DNA of 64,000 nucleotides from JACVRW01 sp963812915 (GTDB lineage Bacteria > Actinomycetota > Thermoleophilia > Solirubrobacterales > Thermoleophilaceae). A program made the position numbers and the translations under genes. The notes beneath the pieces are model-generated. The model was not told the origin of the DNA. It did not search any database and was given only the letters and a program-made list of their open reading frames with translations. The stretch is taken from assembly GCA_963812915.1 (NCBI GenBank), contig CAWEXB010000007.1, positions 62,001 through 126,000 of the forward strand, given 5' to 3'. This document shows positions 43,179 to 52,468 of the stretch, piece after piece. Position 1 is the first letter of the stretch. Every line of letters begins with the position of its first letter.

Positions 43179-43976
43179 TCACCGAGGCGTCTGCTCGGCC
43201 GACCAGTGGCGGTGGCGATGGTAAATCTCCGCGACCCACTTGCCGCCCGGGCGCTTGGCTAGTGAGTCGAGAAACTCGCGCGCCGATTCCGGCAGGTCGT
43301 GGTCGGCGATCGTCGGGTACGGGAACTCGGGCGGACGGACCACCGGGTAGAACAGCGCCGCGGCTGTGAGGTCGGCGACCGTGAACGCCTCGCCGACGAG
43401 GAACCCGCTCGAGGAGATCTCACGCTCGAGCCGATCCATCGCGGCGACGGTCTTCGCGCGACTCTCCTCGGCTGTCTCGGCGTTGATCTCGAATGTCCGT
43501 CGCATGCCGACACGCAGCAGTGGGAATCCGGCTCGCAGCAGGATCCGCGCCGGGAGCGGTTGACCGTTGGTAAACAGTGGCACCACGAGCTCCGGGTGGG
43601 GAAGCAGCTCCTGGTAGGCCGCGCGGCGGATGTGCGGTCCCAACTCCTCGTCGAAGAACTCCTCGAGCTCGAGCGCGCGCTGCCGCCGCGCCGCATCCTC
43701 CGGATAGAGCGGGGGCTGCGGCCAGCGCTCCTCGATCGAGGCGATGATTCGCGTCGAATCGCCGATCGACCGCGCGTCGAGGGTGAGCACGGGCGTCGTC
43801 GACGTATCGCCGGTCAGGCGCTTGGCCTTCAAGGTGTGGAGCCCCGGAAGCAGCGAGCGGCGGACGTGGGGGACCCGCTTGTAGTCCAGCGCCCAGCGCA
43901 CCTTCTCGTTGTAATGCGAGAGCTCGAGCTGCCACAGCACCGGGACGCTTTGGATGTTCGCCTGAGTGGCGCTCAT
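43179..43976 (-). CDS. Glutathione S-transferase-family protein
   Basis: GST-fold protein of 265 aa from ATG 43976 (earlier ATGs only add a basic, unconserved leader). The thioredoxin-like N-terminal domain reads VPVLWQLELSHYNEKVRWALDYKRVPH with the Ser of SHYNEK in the usual catalytic position, then TTPVLTLDARSIGDSTRIIASIEERWP (cis-Pro and the D-S glutathione site). The helical C-terminal domain includes GFLVGEAFTVADLTAAALFYPVV, the standard G-x-x-x-T-x-A-D cap. Actinobacteria usually lack glutathione, so the thiol donor may be different. Single gene. Confidence 0.9.
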   Translation of the reverse strand: MSATQANIQSVPVLWQLELSHYNEKVRWALDYKRVPHVRRSLLPGLHTLKAKRLTGDTSTTPVLTLDARSIGDSTRIIASIEERWPQPPLYPEDAARRQRALELEEFFDEELGPHIRRAAYQELLPHPELVVPLFTNGQPLPARILLRAGFPLLRVGMRRTFEINAETAEESRAKTVAAMDRLEREISSSGFLVGEAFTVADLTAAALFYPVVRPPEFPYPTIADHDLPESAREFLDSLAKRPGGKWVAEIYHRHRHWSAEQTPR

Positions 43977-44887
43977 CGGACCGCTTATACATCTTGAGAC
44001 CAGACGGCTACAAGCTGCCAGCGAGCCACGACGAGTCGGCCCAGCGAGCCGGTATGAGCTACTCACCCAGAAGACGATGACAGTGACAACAGTGCACGAG
44101 CGATCCAGATTTCTGCCTCGGATGACATTGCGAGCACTTGGGCTCTATCGCGGGACTGTGCCTGCAACTGACCAGCTCAGCAAGCCGCGTCGTCATCAAT
44201 GCAGCCGTGACCGACGACGATGAGATTGCTGCTGGGGTTTGAGGAGCGGCCACGCGCGGCGCGGGCGAGATCGGTACGTTCGGCACCGAGCAGAAGTAGA
44301 CGGTGCTAGCGCATCTGCTGACTCAGGATGTGCCGATAGCAGTGAGACCCCTGATCAGCTCGGCTACGAGTAGCCGCGATTCCGACGACGGCGAGTGCCC
44401 CTCCGGACGAAGCTCAGGCGCGCCTGGCCGACTGCCGCAGACGCCCGGTCTTGGCCGAACGCGAGAGCGAGGAGTCTCCTGCGGTGGGCGCCCGAGATTC
44501 GTCCAACTCGACAGCGCGGACGCTTGACGGCCAAGCGCCTGCTCCTGCCTCGGAGGAGCAGTGATCGACGTCGGTCCGCTCCAGTCGTCGCGCTGCCCGG
44601 ATTCGCGCAAAGGAGCAGCGAGCTCAACCTGCCGCTCGCCGCCCGGTGCGCTTCTCCTGCGCATGGATAGGAACGGTCCGCCCGTTGCCGCTGCTTTCCA
44701 CGAAAGCGGAGGCGCCACGTGAAGTGCGGACGGCTGTTGGCGTCGGCGAATCGCGCCAGGCCGGCGCGAATCAACCCTGTGCACCAGCAACGCCGAACGG
44801 CAGTCTGACACCGGGGGCGTCGGGCGGAGCGCGGTATGTTCATACCACCGGATCTCCGGGGAAAACCTCAGTAAGAGCTTCGAGATC
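43977..44887. other. Long region without a recognisable gene
   Basis: About 900 bases. Open frames on both strands are Arg/Ser-rich shadows. Two inverted repeats stand out: CTGCTCCT/AGGAGCAG (44540-44562) and CGCTGC/GCAGCG (44591-44620), the latter containing TTCGCGCAAAG, a string that recurs elsewhere in the window. It may hold control elements of the downstream ANTAR gene. Confidence 0.45.
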
Positions 44888-45514
44888 ATGAGCTCCCGCG
44901 AGACACAGCATCTGCGCGTGCTCATCGCCAACGAGAGGCGCGATCGGCTCGCCGTCGTCGCCCCGATCGTGGCTGCCCTCGGACACGAGGTGATCGCCCG
45001 CGAGATCGACGTGGACGAGGTCGGGCCGGTCACCGCACGAGAGCGGCCGGACGTGGCGCTCGTGGGGCTCGGCGAGAGCTCGCAGCACGCGCTCCACCTG
45101 ATCGAGAGGATCGTCAAGCAGGCGTACTGCCCGGTGATCCTGCTGATCCATGAGGCGAATCCCGGCTTCGTCCGCGAGGCGTCGCGGCGCGGCATCTTCG
45201 CGTACATCACCGATGGCGAGAGCGTCACCGATGGGGAGAGCGGGGACGAAGCATCGGAGTGGCAGAGCTCGATCGACATCGTGCTGCGGCGCTTCGCCGA
45301 GTACCACGACTTGCAGGGAGCGTTCGGGCGCCGCGCGGTCACTGAGCGCGCCAAGGGAATTCTGATGGAGCGCCACGCCGTCGGTGAGGAGGCGGCCTTC
45401 GAGTTGCTGCGGACGCACGCTCGCTCGACCAATCGCAAGCTCATTGACACCGCCGCCGCGGTTGTCGACGGGCACGGGCTTCTGCCCAAGCAGGCCCTCG
45501 AGCCGGCCGACTAG
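44888..45514 (+). CDS. ANTAR-domain regulator with a degenerate receiver domain
   Basis: RNA-binding antiterminator-type regulator, 208 aa. Residues about 8-130 form a CheY-like receiver (LRVLIANERRDRLAVVAPIVAALGHEV, PVILLIHEANPGFVREASRRGIFAYI), but the position of the phosphorylated Asp reads VALVGLGESSQHAL, so it is Gly: not phosphorylated in the usual way. The C-terminal ANTAR helices read FGRRAVTERAKGILMERHAVGEEAAFELLRTHARSTNRKLIDTAAAVVDG. ANTAR proteins bind paired hairpins in nascent RNA to prevent termination. A short internal repeat (DGESVTDGES) sits at the domain border. Confidence 0.9.
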   Translation: MSSRETQHLRVLIANERRDRLAVVAPIVAALGHEVIAREIDVDEVGPVTARERPDVALVGLGESSQHALHLIERIVKQAYCPVILLIHEANPGFVREASRRGIFAYITDGESVTDGESGDEASEWQSSIDIVLRRFAEYHDLQGAFGRRAVTERAKGILMERHAVGEEAAFELLRTHARSTNRKLIDTAAAVVDGHGLLPKQALEPAD

Positions 45515-45816
45515 CACTGGCTGCCACGGGCTTCGGGCAATGGTGCACCGGATCGGCCTCGGCACCTTGCGCTGCTCCTTTCCCTGCAAAGGAGCCGTCT
45601 TGGCGCACCGGTGCGAGCGTCCGCTCGCTGCCGATATGGACGAATCTGAGCAGCCTCCGAGCGGCTTGAGCATCAGCGGAGCGCTGCTCCCCTTCGCGCA
45701 AAGCGCAAGCTAGAGCGCGTCAAGGAACACCACGCTCGGGTGGGCTAGCGTTTAGGAATGTACCCCGAGGTCCTGGATCGTTTGGGTCCCGCCACAGTCG
45801 GGGTAGGACGACCGGC
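45515..45816. other. Gap with hairpins downstream of the ANTAR gene
   Basis: Contains GCTCCTTT-CCCTGC-AAAGGAGC (45574-45595), a perfect 8-bp stem with a six-base loop but no T-run, and a second element at 45682-45710 (CGCTGCTCC then TTCGCGCAAAGCGC). Both resemble the element at 44591-44620 upstream of the gene. No coding frame is convincing. Confidence 0.45.
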
Positions 45817-46557
45817 ATGGAGACAACCGAGGCGACCCCTGCTCGTCCGCCTGTCGTCAGTCAGACCGAGTGGGACGCGGGTCTGACGGCCCTGCTCGAG
45901 CGCGAGCGGAACGTCGCCGCCGCGATGCACGAGCTCGCCGCCGCACGGAAGCGCATGCCGATGGTGCGGGTGGAGCGCGACTACGCCTTCGAGGGTCCTG
46001 ACGGGCGGCGGTCACTGCCAGAGCTGTTCGACGGGCGCAGCCAGCTGATCCTCTACAGGTTCTTCTTTGAGGAGGGCGTCGACGGCTGGCCCGACGCCGG
46101 GTGCGTCGGATGCTCGTCCTTCGCCGATGGCATCCCCGAGCTCGGCCTACTTCACTCTCGCGACATCACCTTCGCCATGGCATCGCCGGCACCCCAAGCG
46201 AACCTACAGCGCTACGCCGAGCGCATGGGCTGGACCGACGTGCCCTGGTACACGATCTGCACCGAGCGGTTCTCGGCTGACTTCGGGGTCGACGAGTGGT
46301 TCGGCCTCAATATCTTCCTGCGTGACGGCAAAGACGTGTACCGCACCTATTTCCTCCAGCACGGGGCGATGGTCCAGTTCATCGGCAGCATCTGGAGCAT
46401 GTGGTCGCTCACGCCATACGGCGGCCAGTCCGACGACGAGGAGTTGCCCGAGGGCTGGCCGCGGGCGCCGCAGTCGTTCTGGTTTCGCCGCCACGACGAG
46501 TTCGACGAGCCGCCGCCGTCGGCCCGCCTGGGTATCGACGCGGACGATCGACCCTAG
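45817..46557 (+). CDS. DUF899-family thioredoxin-like protein
   Basis: A 246-aa protein of the DUF899 family, which has a thioredoxin-like fold. WDAGLTALLERERNVAAAMHELAAARKRMPMVRVERDYAFEGPDGRRSLPELFDGRSQLILYRFFF is the standard N-terminal part, GCVGCSSFADGIPEL carries a C-x-x-C pair in the thioredoxin position, and TFAMASPAPQANLQRYAERMGWTDVPWYT follows as expected. The biochemical role is unsettled; a redox or antibiotic-related function has been suggested for the group. Single gene. Confidence 0.88.
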   Translation: METTEATPARPPVVSQTEWDAGLTALLERERNVAAAMHELAAARKRMPMVRVERDYAFEGPDGRRSLPELFDGRSQLILYRFFFEEGVDGWPDAGCVGCSSFADGIPELGLLHSRDITFAMASPAPQANLQRYAERMGWTDVPWYTICTERFSADFGVDEWFGLNIFLRDGKDVYRTYFLQHGAMVQFIGSIWSMWSLTPYGGQSDDEELPEGWPRAPQSFWFRRHDEFDEPPPSARLGIDADDRP

Positions 46558-46764
46558 CTCCGTGCGGTACGTCGCTGGACACCAACATCAGTAGCTGACG
46601 ACCTCGCTTCGCCGCCTCGCTTGCGAGGGAGGCAGCGGCGTCGTGAGCCAGTGTTCGGGAATGTCCCCGGCTTCGGTCTCTCGCTGACGCCGTTGCGACC
46701 TCGGACGTCGAGAAGCGGCCGATGTTCGCCTTCGCCAGCACATCCGGAGGCGACCTACGGTGGT

Positions 46765-47154
46765 TCATTTCTTGCGGCGGATCGCCTCCTCGCGGGCTTT
46801 CATGATCCTCTCGAGATCGCGCGCGTGCCCACGGCCAACGCGGATGGAGTAGTCGATGCGATTGCATAGGCGGTGCGCCAGGATGGCGTTGTCCACCTTT
46901 CGGTGACCGCCGTCCTTCTTGGAGAGCGGGAAGTGCTCGACGGTGGGACTCCAGTCGCTCACTCCCCCCGTGACCGGCTCGAAGTACCCGGCGCCTCCGA
47001 GCTCCTCAGGGCAGCGGCACTCGGGCATCTTGCACGCGAGCTCCGTGATGTAACCCTGCTCGGCTGCCTCGATGAGGATTCCCTTCACGCCGAGCGCCCT
47101 CAACCTCGCTGCAACGGCTCGGCCGCCTTCAGGATCCAGCTCAACCCTCCCCAA
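46765..47154 (-). CDS. HNH-like nuclease domain protein
   Basis: A 129-aa protein with two C-x(n)-C-type knuckles (ELACKMPECRCPEELGG) and an HNH-like core SDWSPTVEHFPLSKKDGGHRKVDNAILAHRLCNRIDYS, in which the E-H-x-x-P and N-x-x-L-x-H-x-x-C-N pattern matches small HNH proteins. No partner restriction or phage gene is nearby, so it may be a stand-alone nuclease or a domesticated DNA-binding protein. The C-terminus is a basic helix (DLERIMKAREEAIRRKK). Confidence 0.65.
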   Translation of the reverse strand: MGRVELDPEGGRAVAARLRALGVKGILIEAAEQGYITELACKMPECRCPEELGGAGYFEPVTGGVSDWSPTVEHFPLSKKDGGHRKVDNAILAHRLCNRIDYSIRVGRGHARDLERIMKAREEAIRRKK

Positions 47155-47392
47155 GCCCCAACTTTACGTGCTCGGGGCGACATGGCTAAGGCCTGCGCTA
47201 GCGCTCTCTCGCCACTCGCGCTTGGGACGCGCAATTGGCACCCGCCACTAGCGCCAGCGCGACTACTTACGTTTTTGTCGCGCAAAGCGCTAGCGGGCTA
47301 GACGTGGCACTCGCTATTCGTGCCCTGCGGTGATGAGGAGGTCGGCAGCCCAGAGTCGTTCGATTGGGCGAATCCGGCAGTATTTGCGGCGC

Positions 47393-47770
47393 ATGGACGA
47401 GGCGAGAATCAGGGCGATGTTTGTGGAGCACTTCGCTCTCAGCCGAAGAGATCCCGCGGCCGCTCACGCCATCTACCACGACGATGCCGTCCTCGAGTTC
47501 CCGCAGTCCGGAGAGCGCTTCGAGGGCGTCGAGAACTTCCGCGAGTGGAGGAGCAACTATCCCGCCTCCGCGAGCTTCGAGCTCGGGGAGATCAGAGGAC
47601 AGGACGATGTCTGGGTCATGGAGGGCAAGGTCCGCTACGACGACGGCCCGTGGAACTTCGGGGTGAGCATTCACCAGTTCCGCGGTGATCGAATCGAACG
47701 CGAGACGATCTACTTCGCTGAGCCGTTCGAGGCACCGGAGTGGCGGGCCCAGTGGCGGGCCGCGCCGTAG
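47393..47770 (+). CDS. SnoaL-like (NTF2-fold) protein
   Basis: Cone-shaped NTF2-fold protein of 125 aa from ATG 47393. IRAMFVEHFALSRRDPAAAHAIYHDDAVLEFPQSGERFEGVENFREWRSNYP is the classic SnoaL start with the buried H-D-D, and IYFAEPFEAPEWRAQW the end. Such proteins are cyclases, isomerases or hydrolases for small molecules, or have no known role. Single gene; the DNA just before it (47190-47300) contains repeated CTAGCGC palindromes. Confidence 0.85.
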   Translation: MDEARIRAMFVEHFALSRRDPAAAHAIYHDDAVLEFPQSGERFEGVENFREWRSNYPASASFELGEIRGQDDVWVMEGKVRYDDGPWNFGVSIHQFRGDRIERETIYFAEPFEAPEWRAQWRAAP

Positions 47771-47988
47771 ACCTGGCGGAGTCCCGCCGCGAACCTTCCG
47801 CAAATCGCGCAAGGCGGGAGCGATTGGTCCGGCCGGTGAGAGTACTCCGACCTCTGGCCGCTGAGCCGGCCGGGACGAACGGAATAAGCGAGCGCGGCGA
47901 CCGGTCTGTATCCGCAACTACACATGTGTCGCCCGGCGCGAGCGAGCGATTGGACGGCGCGCGAGAACCATAAGGAAGGAGCCCACGA

Positions 47989-49062
47989 ATGCCCGCAACG
48001 CACACAGCGAGCGAGAACCACGCCAACCAGGACCTGATGGCGGGGCAAGTCGACCCATCACACATCTTGCAGGTCGGTATGGGGTTCTGGGGCTCAAAGG
48101 CGCTCCTGTCGGCGGTCGAGCTCGAGCTGTTCACCAAGCTGGGCCGCAACGGGATGACGGGCCCGCAGATCGCCGAGGCACTGGAGCTCCACGAGCGCGC
48201 GATACCCGATTTCCCCGATGCGCTCGTCGCCCTCGAGCTGCTAGATCGCGAGGGTGAGGGGGGCGATGCGCTCTACCGCAATTCGGACGCGGGCGCCGTC
48301 TTTCTCGATAAGGGAAGCCCGGCCTACATCGGCGGGATCCTCGAGATGGCCAACGCGCGGCTGTATTCGTTCTGGGGCGATCTCACCGAGGCCCTGCGGA
48401 CGGGAACACCCCAGAACGAGATCAAGCGGACCGGCAAGCCGATGTTCGAGGAGCTCTATGCCGACGAGGACAGGCTCGAGCAGTTCATGAACGCGATGGC
48501 CGGGATCTCGATGGGCCCGTTCCAGGCGCTGGCGGAGAAGTTCGATTTCTCGAAGTACGAGACGCTCTGCGACGTGGGTGGTGCGACCGGCCAGCTCTCG
48601 ATTATCGTCGCCAACCATCACCGCCACATGCGCTGCACCACCTTCGACCTGCCCGTTGTCGAGCCGATCGCGAAGCGAACCATTGAAGCCGCCGGACTGA
48701 GCGAGCGGATCACGGCTGTGGGTGGTGATTTCTTCGCCGACCCTCTACCCAAGGCGGACGTCATCACGATGGGCCTGATCCTTCACGACTGGAACCTCGA
48801 GAAGAAGAAGCACTTGGTCAAGGCCGCCTATGACGCCGTCCCAGAGGGCGGGGCTTACATCGTCATCGAGAACATCATCGACGACGCCCGCCGCGAAAAC
48901 GCGTTCGGGCTACTCATGTCGCTCAACATGCTGATCGAGTTCGGCGACGCCTTCGATTTCACAGGCAGCGACTTCGCTGGATGGTGCAAAGAGGCCGGGT
49001 TCAAAGAGATAGATGTCGTGCCGCTCGCCGGCCCGACCAGCGCCGCCATCGCCTACAAGTAG
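47989..49062 (+). CDS. O-methyltransferase (dimerising, AdoMet-dependent)
   Basis: Methyltransferase of 357 aa with an N-terminal winged-helix dimerisation domain (about 25-110, MGFWGSKALLSAVELELFTKLGRNGMTGPQIAEAL) and a C-terminal class I methyltransferase: YETLCDVGGATGQLSIIVANHHRHMRCTTFDLPVVEPIAKRTI (motif I), GDFFADPLPKADVITMGLILHDWNLEKKKHLVKAAYDAVPEGG (the catalytic His in LHDW). It matches the plant-COMT/antibiotic O-methyltransferase group. Ribosome site AAGGAAGGAG precedes the ATG. Substrate probably a phenol or polyketide. Confidence 0.92.
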   Translation: MPATHTASENHANQDLMAGQVDPSHILQVGMGFWGSKALLSAVELELFTKLGRNGMTGPQIAEALELHERAIPDFPDALVALELLDREGEGGDALYRNSDAGAVFLDKGSPAYIGGILEMANARLYSFWGDLTEALRTGTPQNEIKRTGKPMFEELYADEDRLEQFMNAMAGISMGPFQALAEKFDFSKYETLCDVGGATGQLSIIVANHHRHMRCTTFDLPVVEPIAKRTIEAAGLSERITAVGGDFFADPLPKADVITMGLILHDWNLEKKKHLVKAAYDAVPEGGAYIVIENIIDDARRENAFGLLMSLNMLIEFGDAFDFTGSDFAGWCKEAGFKEIDVVPLAGPTSAAIAYK

Positions 49063-49090
49063 CAAGGTCGTCTCTGCGCCGCCCGCCGTC

Positions 49091-49112
49091 GCTTTCGCGT
49101 GGTCGCGAAAGC
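49091..49112 (+). terminator. Hairpin after the O-methyltransferase gene
   Basis: GCTTTCGCG-TGGT-CGCGAAAGC, a perfect 9-bp stem with a four-base loop, 28 bases after the stop. No T-tract follows, which is common for high-GC actinobacterial terminators. Confidence 0.5.
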
Positions 49113-49453
49113 GCGCTCGCGTCGGCACCCGGTGAGCGACGCGGCTCCTCCAGAAGCCCCGCGCGTGGAGAGATCCACGCTCACTCCCCGGCCGCATGAG
49201 GAGCACTGCAGCCTGCTGATGCGCGTCGCGCGAAGCGAGAGCGGCTGCACGGCCGGCTGGTTTGGGTGGTCGACGCAGGTAGGCGTGGCCTCGACTCGAT
49301 CGCGGTTAACGCCCAGTACCGGAACGATGCTCGCCGTACAAGGTGTTGTCCAGCCGCGCTGTGTCATGGCGCGTTACTACTTGTAAGGCGCAGCGACCCG
49401 CTGCCAGGATCCGGTGGCGTAGAAGTGGTGCGTCAAATCCCTGGGGAGGCGAG
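49113..49453. other. Gap without a recognisable gene
   Basis: About 340 bases before the dienelactone hydrolase gene; short frames only. GGGGAGGCGAG just before 49454 is the likely ribosome site of the next gene. Confidence 0.4.
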
Positions 49454-50366
49454 ATGACAGAGTTGCAGCGTTACTTGGCCGAGGAGGTCGCCGAGGACCA
49501 CGCCGATGGCATCATCACCCGGCGCGAAGCGATGAGGCGCCTCGGGCTGCTCGGCGTCACGGGGGCGGCCGCGACGTCCCTGTTGGCGGCGTCCTCTGGC
49601 GGTGCGGAGGCAGCCCGTGCCCGCGAGGTGTCCGGGCGCGGGAGGGGCGCGTCCCGCGGGGCACGGGAGGTCGAGTGGGCCCCGGTGGAGAGGGAGTCAA
49701 TCACGTTCGCTGGCCCGCGCGTGCCACTGATGGGCGCTTGGGCGACGGCTGAGCAGCCGCGCGGCGGCGTGCTCGTGATCCACGAGAACCGCGGGCTCGT
49801 CGAACACATCCGCACGGTCGCGGGCCGGTTTGCGGCGAGCGGCTACTCCGCGCTCGCCATCGACCTGCTCTCGGAGGAGGGAGGCACGGGCGCTTTCCCC
49901 GGCGAGGCCGAGGTGGCGGCCGCGCTTGCCCAGATCCCGCCTGAGCGGCACGCGGAAGACATGCAGGCGGCTGTCACTGAGCTCGAGCGCCGCGTGCCGA
50001 AGAAGGGCGTGGCAGCGATCGGGTTCTGCTTCGGTGGGCGCCATGGTGTGGCAGCTGCTGACCTCGGGGGAGAAGCGTCTGGCCGCGGCCGCCCCGTTCT
50101 ACGGGCCGTTCCCCGAGGGCGGCACATTCGAGCGCTCCAAGACGGCGGTACTCGGCATCTACGGCGGGCTTGACAGCCGCGTCAACGCGACGAGGCCCGC
50201 CGCGCTCGCGGCGCTCGAGGCCGCGCGGCTTGAGCACCAGTTCGTCACGTTCACCGAGGCCAACCACGCCTTTTTCAACGACACCAATGCCGACCGCTTC
50301 AACCCTCACGCGGCTGCTGAGGCCTACCACCGCGTTTTCAACTGGTTCGATCGGTTCGTCGCTTGA
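49454..50366 (+). pseudogene. Tat-exported dienelactone hydrolase-family protein, one frame break
   Basis: Alpha/beta hydrolase of the dienelactone-hydrolase family, about 303 aa if repaired. The N-terminus has a twin-arginine-type signal (TRREAMRRLGLLGVTGAAATSLLAAS). The catalytic core includes GVLVIHENRGLVEHIRTVAGRFAASGYSALAIDLL and the nucleophile motif GFCFGG (Cys in place of Ser, as in DLH). An extra G in a G-run near 50036 breaks the frame; it continues as AMVWQLLTSGEKRLAAAAPFYG, VLGIYGGLDSRVNA (Asp) and TEANHAFFND (His). All triad residues are present across the two frames, so a sequencing indel is likely. Confidence 0.87.
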
Positions 50367-50444
50367 CACGGGATGGGGTAGAGCGCGCCGAGACCGGCGC
50401 GAGTATGCGTGCGGAGCGCGGGCGAGCACTAGGCCTGCGTTGAC

Positions 50445-52151
50445 GCGGTCTTGACGCGAGCCATTCGAGTCGGCAAGACTGGCCCCGGAGCGCGTGTCGA
50501 GGCCAGGAGGCCGAGCATGTTTGGTTTTGGGCGGCGCCCTTTCGCCGGCCGCGGTTGGCTCGTGGCGGTGCTGGCCGCCGCTCCCGGATTGTGCCTGCCC
50601 GCGGCGGTGTTATGGCGCGGGAGCCGGGCCGCGCTTGTGGCGGGGGAGGGTCTCGTGCCGGGTTGGCGGGCCGCGTGGCTTCCGGCTGCGGAGGGGTCGC
50701 GATCGAGCTTGGCGGGCGGCGCCGCGACCGCGCGGCGGCGAGGGCGGCGCATGACGGCCCTGGTGGCAGCGTTCGTCTTGCGCCGCCGGGGGCGTCATGG
50801 TGGCCGGGGTGGGGTCGGCGCTGGCCGCCCCCAGCTGCGCGCCGTCGGGTGCCAACACGGTCTGCACCTTCTCCACCCCCGGCGACGACACGTTCACCGT
50901 CCCTGGGGGCGTCAGCGGGGCCAGCTTCGACGTGTTCGGCGCCCAGGGCGGTGACGTGCCTGGCTTTGACCGATTCGGTGGTTTCGGCGGTCACGCCAGC
51001 GCCCAGCTTGGGCTCACCCCCGGTGGCACGCTGACGGTCGTCGTGGGTGGCCGGGGAGGTTCCACGAACACGTCCGTCACCTGCCCCAACCAATCGCCCG
51101 GTGGCGGCGGCGTCAACGGCGGGGCAGCCGGCGGCCGCGGATATTGCCCGGGCAGCGGGGGAGGCGGTGCCTCCGACGTACGCATGGGCGGCAGCGCCGT
51201 CTCCGACCGGGTGCTCGTCGCCGGCGGCGGCGGCGGGACGGCGAACCTCCAGGACACACTCGGCGGCGGCGGTGGCGGGCTGACCGGGACCGCCGGCATC
51301 GGAGGAGGCGACGCCGGCAAGGGAAGCGCGGGCGATCAGACCGGCGCAAGCGGGAGCGGCCTGCTGGGCGCCGGCAGCGCGGGCGCGGATGATGAAGTGC
51401 CGAGATTCGCGGACGTGGGCGGTGGCGGCGGTGGCGGCGGCTACTACGGCGGGGCCGGCGGCCCGTCTCAAGGGGGCCGGCGGCGGCGGCAGCGGTTTCG
51501 GGCCCGCCGGCGTGGTCTTCGAGACCGGCGTGCGGCGTGGAGACGGGCAGGTGATGGCGACCTACACGACGCCGGCGGCGCGCTGTCTTGGCCGGTCGGC
51601 GACGGTCGTCGCCCCGGCGGGTGGCGGGCCGACGCGCGGCACGCCCGGCAACGACGTGGTCGTCGGCTCTGGGGGGGCTGACCGCATCTCCTCGGGCGCC
51701 GGCCGCGACCTGGTCTGCAGCCGCGGCGGCGGCGACGTGGTCAGCACTGGCGCGGGCGCCGACGCGGGTCTCCGCGGGCCCCGGTGACGACCGGGTCGCG
51801 ACCGGCCGCGGGGCCGACAGCGTCAACCCCGGCAGCGGCCGCGATCGGGTCGGCACCGGCCCGGGCAACGACCAGGTCGGCCTCGCCGGCACCGCCCGCG
51901 ACCGCGTCGACTGCGGAACGGGCGTCGACCGCGCCCACCGCGACAGGGCCGACCGGCTCAGGCGCTGCGAAGCGGTCCGCCGGCGCTAGCCGCCGGGCCC
52001 CGAGCAGGGCTCCACTACCGGGGCGCGCTTGACCGGCCGGACATCGCCGGCGCGCGACGCGCAACGGACCGCGTCCGTGCTGCAGCGACGCACCGACAGC
52101 TCAAGTCCACGCCCAACGAGCCGCCAGCGGCGCGCACCTCGTCACCGCTCC
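50445..52151 (+). repeat. 1.7-kb direct repeat, copy 2
   Basis: Second copy of the segment at 39146-40816, same orientation, including the putative promoter with TTGACG, the AGGAGG ribosome site, the glycine-rich/RTX-like gene and about 160 bases of 3' flank. The copies differ by scattered substitutions and many single-base indels. Confidence 0.88.
50517..51989 (+). pseudogene. Secreted glycine-rich/RTX-like repeat protein, copy 2, three frame breaks
   Basis: Better-preserved copy. ATG 50517 has AGGAGG six bases upstream and opens a leader with a hydrophobic stretch; ATG 50751 directly precedes the signal peptide MTALVAAFVF-AAGG-VMVAGVGSALAAPS (one extra G near 50780). The glycine-rich domain follows: ANTVCTFSTPGDDTFTVPGGVSGASFDVFGAQGGD, GGTLTVVVGGRGGS, SDRVLVAGGGGG, GGGGGYYGGAGG. 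An extra G near 51474 leads to SGFGPAGVVFETGV and the repeats TPGNDVVVGSGGADRISSGAGRDLVCSRGGGDV; another shift near 51766 leads to PGDDRVATGRGADSVNPGSGRDRVGTGPGNDQV and the stop. RTX-like repeats bind calcium; probable surface or exported protein. Confidence 0.75.
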
Positions 52152-52468
52152 CTTGGCATGAACGCGATACGGACGGGGTCATCCCCACGCGCGAGGTCGC
52201 CCGGTCGACGCGGCGTTTGCCGGCCTGGTCGTAGGGGAGCTTTTTGACGACCGCCGGCAGGCGGTGATTGGGTGTTGACGTCAGGGGTGGCGCGCGCGAG
52301 GAGCTCCTCAGCGGCGGTAGACTCCCGTGGGCTCCGCGCCGCCGACGGACGGACCGCGCGGCGCGCTCAGGGAAAGGATCGCCGCCCGCAGGCGTCTGGG
52401 TGAGGTGAACATCCCGGGGCCGCCGCGCGTACCACAGACCGATGCCGCACGAAGCCGACGCATAGGAC
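52152..52468. other. Upstream region of the pterin/lipid operon
   Basis: About 320 bases with no credible gene. TTGACGTCAGGGG near 52274 could be a -35-like element and GAGGAGCTCCTC (about 52300) is a perfect palindrome. It presumably contains the promoter of the operon starting at 52469. Confidence 0.4.

Noticed and set aside
44303..44843. Open frames on both strands of the 44-kb gap as small genes
   Set aside because: No ribosome sites, no conserved motif and shadow-like Arg/Ser-rich composition.
46765..47154. HNH-like protein as part of a restriction or phage defence system
   Set aside because: No methyltransferase, helicase or other defence partner is adjacent; only the domain itself is supported.
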